Source of the DNA: JACZST01 sp964195155
Lineage (GTDB): Bacteria > Actinomycetota > Acidimicrobiia > Spongiisociales > UBA5794
Length of the DNA: 19,855 bases
NCBI GenBank assembly: GCA_964195155.1
Contig: CAXMOP010000111.1
Span: 1-19,855, forward strand
Reading direction: 5' to 3'
A model generated the notes under the pieces. The model worked only from the letters and a program-made list of their open reading frames with translations. It was not told the DNA's origin and did no database searches. Positions within the stretch are counted from its first letter, which is position 1. Each line of letters opens with the position of its first letter. Shown piece by piece: positions 13,671-19,855 of this stretch. Both the position numbers and the translations under genes were made by a program.

Positions 13671-13963
13671 TGCTCCGCCGTCTCCAGATAAGAAGTTGTT
13701 GTGCCGAGCAACTCCACCCCGTCCCAGTTGTCGATGTCTTTTTCTACCGCCCGCAGCATGCGCTCGACCTGGCCGGGGGAACTCGAGACTGCGGCGACGC
13801 CCACACTGCCACGGTTCCAAAGGTCCTGGTGATCGACCTCGGCGATGGCGATCGGGTGTAGTTTCCCAACGTCTGCCACCAGGCTCTTCATCACGCGTCG
13901 TTTGTCTTTGAGGGAATGGGCGTCGCGGATCCGCAGCTCGACCCGCATGGCGGCAACATGCAC
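13667..13963 (-). CDS. DUF503 (YlxP-like) protein
   Basis: A 98-residue DUF503 protein. Hallmarks are MRVELRIRDAHSLKDKRRVMKS and AIAEVDHQDLWNRGSVGVAAVS. The family, also called YlxP, almost always sits between infB and rbfA, and a role in ribosome assembly has been proposed from that context and from structure. The GTG at 13961-13963 is preceded by AGAAGG six bases upstream and gives the usual length. An ATG at 13946 inside the conserved strand is less likely. The gene is 14 bp downstream of infB and overlaps rbfA by 4 bp, so it is part of the same operon. Confidence 0.88.
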   Translation of the reverse strand: MHVAAMRVELRIRDAHSLKDKRRVMKSLVADVGKLHPIAIAEVDHQDLWNRGSVGVAAVSSSPGQVERMLRAVEKDIDNWDGVELLGTTTSYLETAEQ

Positions 13964-13977
13964 CAGCAACCTTCTTC

Positions 13978-16050
13978 TTACGTCCGGGCGATCTCGCGCA
14001 CCTCGTAGGACTCGATGGTGTCGCCTTCCTTGATATCGCGGAAGTTTTCGAGCCCGATTCCGCATTCGAACCCGGTCTGAACCTGCTGGACGTCGTCCTT
14101 GAATCGGCGCAGCGAGGCGATCTTGCCGTCGTAGACCACGACGCCGTCGCGAACCAGTCGCGTTCGCGCATTGCGGCTGATCACGCCCTCGGTGACATAC
14201 GAGCCGGCTACCAGCCCGTAGCGAGGAGCACGGAAGGTGGCGCGAACCTCGGCGACGCCGAGGAAGTTTTCGACCTCCTCGGGTGCCAGTTCGCCGACCA
14301 GCAACTGCTCGACGTCTTCGAGGAGCTCGTAGATGATGGCGAAGGTGCGAATATCGATGCCGATCTTCTTGGCCGCGGCGCGTGCCGGCGCGTCCGGACG
14401 GGCATTGAAGCCGTAGATGACTGCTTCGGATGCCTCTGCGAGCATGACGTCGTTGGCAGTGATGCCCCCCACTCCGCCGTGGATGATTGAAATCGTGGCG
14501 TCCTCGCGGGAGATCTTCTTCACCGCCTCGCGGATCGCCTCGAGCGAACCGTTGGCGTCGGCCTTCACGATGATGCGGAGCTCGGCGTGGTCGGCGGTGC
14601 GAAGGCTCTCCAACAGCTGGGTCAAACGCTCGGTCGCCGACGGCACATACAGCTGATCGGCGCGTTGCCTGGCCACCCGCGCCTCGGCCATCTTGCGGGC
14701 GGTGCGCTCGTTCTTCACCACCTCGAACATGTCGCCGGCCTGCGGCACGTCGTCGAAGCCGGTGACCAGCACCGGTGCGCTCGGAGGGGCCACGCTGACC
14801 TGATCGCCGTTCTCGTCGTACATGGCGCGGACTCTCCCGGAAACAGCTCCGGCGGCGAGGGCGTCGCCCTTCTTGAGCGTCCCGCGTTGCACGATGACCG
14901 TGCCGATCGGGCCCCTGCCGATCTCGAGTTGTGACTCGATGACGGTGCCAACCGCTGGCGCCTTCGGGTCCGCAGAGAGCTCTTCGACCTCGGCGACGAG
15001 CCCGACGATCTCGAGCAGGTCGTCGATACCGCTCCCCTCCAGAGCCGACACCTCGACCGCGGGCACGTCACCACCGAGGTCCTCGACCAGGACGTTGTGC
15101 TGGGTGAGTGAGGCCCGGATGGAGAAGGGATCGGCTGTAGCCAGGTCCATCTTGTTGATCGCCACGACGATCGGGACCTCGGCGGCGTGAGCATGGTCGA
15201 TCGCCTCGACCGTCTGGGGCATGACACCGTCGTCGGCGGCAACCACGAGAATGACCATATCGGTCACGTCGGCGCCCCGAGCACGGAGGGCGGTGAAGGC
15301 CTCGTGGCCCGGGGTGTCGATAAACGTCACCAGGCCGTCGCCCCGGCGCGCCTGATAGGCGCCGATGTGCTGGGTGATGCCACCGGCTTCGCCTTCCACA
15401 ACACTGGTCTTTCGGATCGTGTCGAGCAGCTGGGTCTTGCCGTGGTCGACGTGGCCCATCACGGTGACGACGGGCGGTCGCGGCTCGAGCGTCGAGGGAT
15501 CGTCCTCGTACTCGATGATGTGCCGTACGGGCCCGGTGTCTTCCTCTTCGACGTGATCGGTCTCGGTCAGCAGCAGCTCGAAACCCAGTCGCTGCCCGAG
15601 CGGCACGATCGCGTCGAGCGGGATCTCCCCTCCGGCCGGGACCATCTCGCCCATCTCCATGAGCTCCTTGACGATGTCGACGGTCCTCGTCTTGATCAGC
15701 CTGGCGAGCTCATGGGTGGTGATGCCGGGCTCGACGAGTAACACACTGCTGTCGTCGGGAGCTCCTTCTTCGAATTCCTCGTCGGGCTCCTCGACCGCCG
15801 ATTCTTCGGCGTCGGCGGGTGCTTCTTCGAGGTCGGCCCTCTCCACTGGGACATCGGCTTTCGTGTCCGGGGTCGCGTCGCCCTCAGAGCCCGATTCGGC
15901 AAATGACTTGGACAGGAGAGCGGCTTCGTCCTCCTCGAGCCCCGATGACGCCGTCTTTACCGCGAAGCCGAGTTCCTGGGCGCGGGTAAGGACGTCCTTC
16001 GACTCAAGATCGAGGGCGCGGGCCAGCTCGTAGATGCGCTGCCGGGCCAC
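13978..16050 (-). CDS. infB: Translation initiation factor IF-2
   Basis: A 690-residue IF-2, the GTPase that brings fMet-tRNA to the 30S subunit and promotes subunit joining. An N-terminal IF2N module (about 1-50) is followed by an acidic linker (51-100) and a second IF2N-like segment (about 103-160). The GTPase signatures are GHVDHGKT (G1, 199-206), GITQHIGA (G2, 224-231), DTPGHE (G3, 245-250) and NKMD (G4, 299-302). Domains II-IV complete the protein (LRIIVKADANGSLEAI, then ECGIGLENFRDIKEGD). It is compact for an actinobacterial IF-2, which often carries a long Pro/Ala/Gly-rich N-terminal region. The GTG at 16048-16050 directly follows the nusA stop codon, with GAGGAG six bases upstream. 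Confidence 0.97.
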   Translation of the reverse strand: MARQRIYELARALDLESKDVLTRAQELGFAVKTASSGLEEDEAALLSKSFAESGSEGDATPDTKADVPVERADLEEAPADAEESAVEEPDEEFEEGAPDDSSVLLVEPGITTHELARLIKTRTVDIVKELMEMGEMVPAGGEIPLDAIVPLGQRLGFELLLTETDHVEEEDTGPVRHIIEYEDDPSTLEPRPPVVTVMGHVDHGKTQLLDTIRKTSVVEGEAGGITQHIGAYQARRGDGLVTFIDTPGHEAFTALRARGADVTDMVILVVAADDGVMPQTVEAIDHAHAAEVPIVVAINKMDLATADPFSIRASLTQHNVLVEDLGGDVPAVEVSALEGSGIDDLLEIVGLVAEVEELSADPKAPAVGTVIESQLEIGRGPIGTVIVQRGTLKKGDALAAGAVSGRVRAMYDENGDQVSVAPPSAPVLVTGFDDVPQAGDMFEVVKNERTARKMAEARVARQRADQLYVPSATERLTQLLESLRTADHAELRIIVKADANGSLEAIREAVKKISREDATISIIHGGVGGITANDVMLAEASEAVIYGFNARPDAPARAAAKKIGIDIRTFAIIYELLEDVEQLLVGELAPEEVENFLGVAEVRATFRAPRYGLVAGSYVTEGVISRNARTRLVRDGVVVYDGKIASLRRFKDDVQQVQTGFECGIGLENFRDIKEGDTIESYEVREIART

Positions 16051-17346
16051 CTACTGCTCCTCGCCCTCGTCCGCCGAGCTATCTGCCGGCTTCTCCTCCG
16101 ATGCCGGCTCGTCCTGCTCAGCCTCATCGGTGCTTGTTGCTTCTGGTGTCTCGGAAGTGTCTGCTGCTTCCTCGCCTTCCGCCTCGGGAACGGCCTCTGC
16201 TTCGTCGACGGCCGCTTCGTCAACGGCCGCTTCGTCGGTACTCGCAGCTTCCGGTGTCTCGGAAGTGTCTGCTGCTTCCTCGGCGGTCGCCTCGGCAGTG
16301 GCGGCTGCCTCGGCAGCAGCTTTCTCAGCCTTCGCCTCCTCGGTGAGGGCTTTTCCTTCATCGTCCACGTCGAGGCCGAGGTCCTGGCTCTCCGAGCGGA
16401 TGTCGATCTTGTAGCCGGAGAGACGGGCGGCCAGGCGGGCGTTCTGACCCTCCTTGCCGATCGCAAGCGAGAGCTGGTGATCAGGCACGATGACCTCGGC
16501 CACCATCTCGTCGTCGTCGAGGCGCACCTCCTTCACCCGCGCCGGGCTGAGCGCCTCGGCGATGAAGGAGCCGGAGTCTTCTCTCCACTCGACGATGTCG
16601 ACCTTCTCGCCGCGCAGCTCGTTGACGACCTGGCGTACCCGCGAGCCGCGGGCACCGACGCAGGCACCCACCGGATCGATATTGGGATCGTTGGAAGCAA
16701 CGGCGATCTTGGTGCGGTGGCCGGGCTCGCGAGCGATGACCCTGATTTCGACGTCGCCGTCGACCAGCTCCGGAACCTCGAGCTCGAACAAGGATCGAAT
16801 GAACTCGGGATGGCTGCGCGATACAACGATCTGCGGGCCCTTCCCCTCGCCTCGTACCTCGAGGATGTAGGCCTTGACCCGGTTGCCGCGCTCGAGTCGC
16901 TCGTACGGGATGCGCTCAGAAGACGGCATGATCGCCTCGGCATCTCCGAGGTCGAGGATGGCGAAACGGTGATCCGACTGCTGGACGATGCCGGTGATCA
17001 AGTCGCCTTCGCGACCCTCGTACACCTCGAAGACTTGCTCGCGTTTCGCATCGCGCAGCCGCTGCAGGATCACTTGTTTTGCCGTTTGCGCAGCGATCCG
17101 CCCGAAGTCCTCCGGCGTGTCCTGCCACTCTTCGACGACATTGCCGTCCTCATCGAGCTCCTGGCCGTAGACCGTGATCTCTCCGGTGTCGGCATCGATC
17201 GTGACGCGGGCTTCTTCAGCGGCTCCGGGTGTGCGCTTGTAAGCGGAAACCAGAGCATTGGCGAGCGCGTCGAGGATGGTGTCGGCCGGGACACCCTTTT
17301 CGCGCTCGAGCAACTCGAGTGCATCAAGCAGGTTGTAATCCATCAT
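16051..17346 (-). CDS. nusA: Transcription elongation/termination factor NusA
   Basis: A 431-residue NusA that binds RNA polymerase and nascent RNA, modulating pausing, termination and antitermination. It shows the N-terminal polymerase-binding domain, the S1 domain (about 107-175), KH1 (GACVGARGSRV, 228-238) and KH2 (AIGKEGQNARLAARLSG, 295-311). Residues from about 335 onward form a highly acidic Ala/Glu/Asp tail with an internal duplication (EEAADTSETPEA-x-STDEA occurs twice). No folded C-terminal acidic repeat domain as in E. coli NusA is visible. The ATG at 17344-17346 overlaps the rimP stop codon. The second codon is also ATG and is better spaced from the preceding GAGG, so the protein may start one residue later. 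Confidence 0.95.
   Translation of the reverse strand: MMDYNLLDALELLEREKGVPADTILDALANALVSAYKRTPGAAEEARVTIDADTGEITVYGQELDEDGNVVEEWQDTPEDFGRIAAQTAKQVILQRLRDAKREQVFEVYEGREGDLITGIVQQSDHRFAILDLGDAEAIMPSSERIPYERLERGNRVKAYILEVRGEGKGPQIVVSRSHPEFIRSLFELEVPELVDGDVEIRVIAREPGHRTKIAVASNDPNIDPVGACVGARGSRVRQVVNELRGEKVDIVEWREDSGSFIAEALSPARVKEVRLDDDEMVAEVIVPDHQLSLAIGKEGQNARLAARLSGYKIDIRSESQDLGLDVDDEGKALTEEAKAEKAAAEAAATAEATAEEAADTSETPEAASTDEAAVDEAAVDEAEAVPEAEGEEAADTSETPEATSTDEAEQDEPASEEKPADSSADEGEEQ
16127..16282. repeat. Duplicated segment encoding part of the NusA acidic tail
   Basis: A 48-bp segment at 16127-16174 recurs at 16235-16282, offset by 108 bp (36 codons, in frame). The last 30 bp of each copy (16145-16174 and 16253-16282) are identical; the first 18 bp differ at several positions. 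The spacer also contains short GACGGCCGCTTCGT-type repeats encoding AAVDEAAVDEA. It is an in-frame expansion of a disordered tail. Confidence 0.85.
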
Positions 17347-17837
17347 GCCTCGCTGACTGCCGTCTTCCCCGGCTTTTGGCCTTTTTCCCAGATGAACACC
17401 GTTCGTGCGCTCGCCACGTCGTCGTAGGCGATCGAGCGCTCGCTCCCCCCAACGTCAACGGTGATTCCCTCGCCGTTGACGTCGATCAGACGGCCCTTGT
17501 GGTGTTTGTCGTCATCGATTCTTGCGTACGTCTTGACCGCGACCTCGCTGCCGACCACCTTGGCGAATTGAGCCGGGCGTCGCAGCTTTCTCTCGAGCCC
17601 GGGCGAGGTCACCTCGAGGGTGTAGGAGCTCGCGACCGGGTCATCCTCTTCGAGGAGCCGGCCAATTCCCCGGGAGAGCATGGCAATGTGGTCGAGGCCG
17701 AGCGGCTCGCTCGCATCAACGGTCACGCGCAGCAGCTTGCCGCCGCCGAGGATCTCGACGTCGTCGAGTTCCACGCCTTCGGCGGCCAGGTAGGGCTCCA
17801 CCAGGGCCCAAATCTGCTCGGCCAGGTCGCTCACCAT
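17343..17837 (-). CDS. rimP: Ribosome maturation factor RimP
   Basis: About 164 residues, RimP (YhbC family), needed for maturation of the 30S subunit. The family core YTLEVTSPGLERKLRRPAQF is clear, preceded by the KLLRVTVDASEPLGLDHIAMLSRG segment written here in shortened form (RVTVD and LDHI-x4-RG) and followed by an SH3-like C-terminal domain (KGRLIDVNGEGITVDV). The start is ambiguous: GTG 17840, ATG 17837 and GTG 17834 are consecutive in-frame codons directly after AAGGAG. The ATG is given; the GTG at 17834 has the best spacing (5 nt). It is the first gene of the rimP-nusA-infB chain, and its stop overlaps the nusA ATG. Confidence 0.92.
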   Translation of the reverse strand: MVSDLAEQIWALVEPYLAAEGVELDDVEILGGGKLLRVTVDASEPLGLDHIAMLSRGIGRLLEEDDPVASSYTLEVTSPGLERKLRRPAQFAKVVGSEVAVKTYARIDDDKHHKGRLIDVNGEGITVDVGGSERSIAYDDVASARTVFIWEKGQKPGKTAVSEA

Positions 17838-18059
17838 CACTCCTTCACACTTCGGGCAGACGCCATTTCAAGCAGCCGACCGCTTGTTGCCGACGTATTG
17901 CGGCGACAATGTCGTGAAGCCGCATCGTCATCCAGCTGCATTGTCATGATGACATCACACAAAGAGGCGGGCAAGGCCCACCTCGACGCACGAACATCCG
18001 CTTGCAGGCGAAGTGTAGCAACGAGTTTCGTTCAGTAGCGAAGGTCGTTTGTGCGTGAC
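17838..18059 (-). promoter_or_regulatory. rimP upstream region with perfect palindrome
   Basis: A gene-free stretch of about 220 bp between proS and rimP and the likely promoter region of the long operon. It holds the perfect 13-bp palindrome TGTCATGATGACA (17942-17954), a plausible operator. A -10-like TACACT on the minus strand (plus 18012-18017) has no convincing -35. A small imperfect inverted repeat AACGA/TCGTT (18020-18032) lies beside it. No terminator with a T-run is obvious after proS. A 36-codon frame (17837-17947) overlaps the rimP ATG but has no coding-like third-position bias. Confidence 0.4.
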
Positions 18060-19775
18060 CTACGAGGTCCGCGCCGCTTCAACCCGCCCGGCGACGACCG
18101 CTGCCGCATCAGCCAGTGCAACGGGTTCGGACTCCCCGCTTCGCCGCTCGGTCAACTCGAGCGAGCCATCGGCGAGGCCCCTGGGCCCCACGGTCACCCG
18201 GTAGGGAACGCCGATGAGCTCTGCGTCGGCAAACTTGACGCCGGGGCGTTCGTCGCGGTCATCGATGAGCACTTCGATCCCGACGTCGATGAGCTGGCGG
18301 TACAGCTCCTCAGCGGCCAGCACCGTGGCGTCGTCGTCCATCTTGACGACCGTGATCACCACTTCGTAGGGAGCGACCGAAACCGGCCAGACGATGCCGA
18401 GCTCGTCGTGATGCACCTCGACGACCGCCGCCATGTTCCGTCCGATCCCGATGCCGTAGGCCCCCATGTGGAGGGCGACCCTCTCCCCCCCGGCATCCTG
18501 CACCGTTGCACCGAGGGCCTCGGCGTACTTCTGTCCCTGCTTGAAGATGTGCCCAACCTCGATGCCGCGGAACACGTCGAGGAGCTCGCCACATACCGGG
18601 CACGGCTCACCAGCAGCGACTGCTCGAAGATCATTCCATTGGGAGACCGCGATGTCACGTTTGACGGCAACACCGCGGAGGTGGTGGGCGTCCTGGTTCG
18701 CTCCCGTCACCATGCTGGAACGGCCCCGCAGCGCGTCGTCGGCCACGATCCGCACGGCGGTGACTCCCACTGCACCGAGACTCCCGGCATCGGCGCCGAG
18801 CAGCGCTCTGATCTCCTCTGGTTGGGCCGGTCGAACATCGAGAGCGCCGGTCGCATCTCGAAGCTTCTGGTCCTGAAGATCATGATCACCCCGCAGTAGT
18901 ACCAGCGCCGGCTCGCCGTCGAGATACTGCACCAGCGTCTTGATCTGACGGTCGGCGGCGGCTCCTCCCTCGAAATGAACGAGATCCTCGATGGTGCGCA
19001 CACCGGGGGTCGGGAAGACTTCCGGCTGGTCCGGGCCCGGCTCATCTTCGATCTCCGCCAGCCGGGAGGTGGCGCGTTCCAGGTTGGCCGCGTAGTTGCA
19101 GGCGGGGCAGTGCGCAATGTCGTCCTCGCCGGCTGGTGACGCCACGATGAACTCGACCGACTCCGTCCCGCCCATCGCCCCCGACGATGCCTGCACCGGT
19201 ACTGCGGGCAGCCCCAGGCGCTCGAAGACCCGGGTGTAGGCCCGATGGTGGTTCTGGAACTGCTCATCGAGCCCGGCCTCGTCGACGTCGAAGCTGTAGG
19301 AGTCCTTCATGGCGAATTCGCGGACGCGCAGCAGCCCGGATTTGGGCCTGGCCTCGTCGCGAAACTTGGTCTGAATCTGAAACCAGAGTTGGGGTAGCTG
19401 CTTGTAGGAAGTCAGCTCCTTGGCGATGGTGGCGACGATCTCCTCGTGGGTAGGGCCAAGGATCAGCTCTGCGCCGCGGCCGTCCTCGAGGGTGTAGAGG
19501 ACGTCGGCCCAGGTCTCGGCCCTGCCCGTCTTCTCCCAGACCTCGCGGGGGTGTAATGCAGGCAGGAGCAGCTCCTGGCCGCCAATGGCATCGATCTCCT
19601 CCCGGATGATCTGCATGACCTTGGCACGGACGCGGAACCCGAGCGGAAGCATCGAATAGTGGCCCGCCATCAGCTGGCGAATGTAGCCGGCCCGGATCAG
19701 CAGCCGGTGACTGACCGCCTCGGCATCGGCCGGGTCATCGCGGAGTGTGGGTATGAAGGCCTGAGACCAGCGCAT
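18060..19775 (-). CDS. proS: Prolyl-tRNA synthetase, bacterial type with editing domain
   Basis: A 571-residue ProRS of the bacterial type, charging tRNA-Pro. The class II core shows the MRWSQAFIPTLRDDPADAE start and the LIRAGYIRQLMAGHYSMLPLG motif 1 region. ILGPTHEE (107-112) and motif 2 TKFRDEARPKSGLLRVREF follow, and motif 3 is GAYGIGIGRNMAAVVE. Between motifs 2 and 3 lies the inserted YbaK-like editing domain (about 225-400), which hydrolyses Ala-tRNA-Pro. Cys-rich CPAC and CPVC segments flank it as in other bacterial ProRS. The C-terminal anticodon-binding domain ends the protein. The ATG at 19773-19775 gives the conserved N-terminus but lacks a strong ribosome binding site. The 219-bp gap to rimP suggests a separate transcript. 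Confidence 0.96.
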   Translation of the reverse strand: MRWSQAFIPTLRDDPADAEAVSHRLLIRAGYIRQLMAGHYSMLPLGFRVRAKVMQIIREEIDAIGGQELLLPALHPREVWEKTGRAETWADVLYTLEDGRGAELILGPTHEEIVATIAKELTSYKQLPQLWFQIQTKFRDEARPKSGLLRVREFAMKDSYSFDVDEAGLDEQFQNHHRAYTRVFERLGLPAVPVQASSGAMGGTESVEFIVASPAGEDDIAHCPACNYAANLERATSRLAEIEDEPGPDQPEVFPTPGVRTIEDLVHFEGGAAADRQIKTLVQYLDGEPALVLLRGDHDLQDQKLRDATGALDVRPAQPEEIRALLGADAGSLGAVGVTAVRIVADDALRGRSSMVTGANQDAHHLRGVAVKRDIAVSQWNDLRAVAAGEPCPVCGELLDVFRGIEVGHIFKQGQKYAEALGATVQDAGGERVALHMGAYGIGIGRNMAAVVEVHHDELGIVWPVSVAPYEVVITVVKMDDDATVLAAEELYRQLIDVGIEVLIDDRDERPGVKFADAELIGVPYRVTVGPRGLADGSLELTERRSGESEPVALADAAAVVAGRVEAARTS

Positions 19776-19855
19776 CGACGTACATCCAGAGCGTTGTGGG
19801 ATGGGCGAGGATACCGGCCCTGGGCTGCCAGCGTCGTAGATACCCCTACCGGCCC

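Noticed and set aside
13671..14171. Upstream extension of rbfA giving a 289-residue protein
   Set aside because: It is Arg-rich shadow sequence over DUF503 and infB; the rbfA family starts at 13670.
17837..17947. A 36-codon leader frame ending in TGATG at the rimP start
   Set aside because: The overlap is suggestive, but third codon positions are only about half G/C, unlike every gene here, and there is no clear ribosome binding site.
19796..19855. Promoter of proS near the right edge (TATCCT on the minus strand; TACCGGCCC repeated at 19812-19820 and 19847-19855)
   Set aside because: No -35 element at a proper distance could be found and the window ends here, so it is not listed as a feature.

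Overview
The window looks like a high-G+C actinobacterial chromosome, most likely class Acidimicrobiia or a close relative. This rests on G/C-ending codons, GTG/TTG starts, an actinobacterial/Firmicute-type LexA box and the gene order. The assignment is inferred from sequence character only. I see no rRNA, tRNA, CRISPR array, insertion sequence or integrase.

Bases 5938-19775 are an almost unbroken minus-strand housekeeping block. In transcription order it reads proS, rimP, nusA, infB, a DUF503 gene, rbfA, an nrnA-type DHH phosphoesterase, truB, ribF, then a two-gene envelope insert (DUF1023 hydrolase and a small lipoprotein), rpsO and pnp. Junctions from rimP to ribF are abutting, overlapping by 4-10 bp, or 14 nt apart, so this stretch is very probably one operon for translation initiation, ribosome maturation, transcription elongation and flavin cofactor synthesis. 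rpsO and pnp follow and end at a strong hairpin shared with a convergent dodecin gene.

Bases 1-5870 are more accessory. From left to right they hold: a cluster of short GC-rich palindromic and direct repeats (1-291); a YcaQ/AlkX-type DNA glycosylase (minus) and a PlsC-type acyltransferase (plus) whose start codons are only 12 bp apart; an SOS mutagenesis cassette, imuA'-imuB (minus), behind a perfect LexA palindrome lying exactly between the -35 and -10 elements; a TIR-domain gene (minus) interrupted by an in-frame amber codon and followed by a TPR-like C-terminal remnant; and a dodecin gene (plus).

The most unusual items are: (1) two oppositely oriented arrays of a 7-bp repeat inside the first 30 codons of imuA', where gain or loss of one unit would frameshift the gene, so the mutasome could be phase-variable; (2) the TIR-TPR gene split by a single in-frame stop; (3) a 9-bp perfect inverted repeat enclosing the Shine-Dalgarno and TTG start of pnp, a candidate translational switch. 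No complete new system is proven by the sequence alone.
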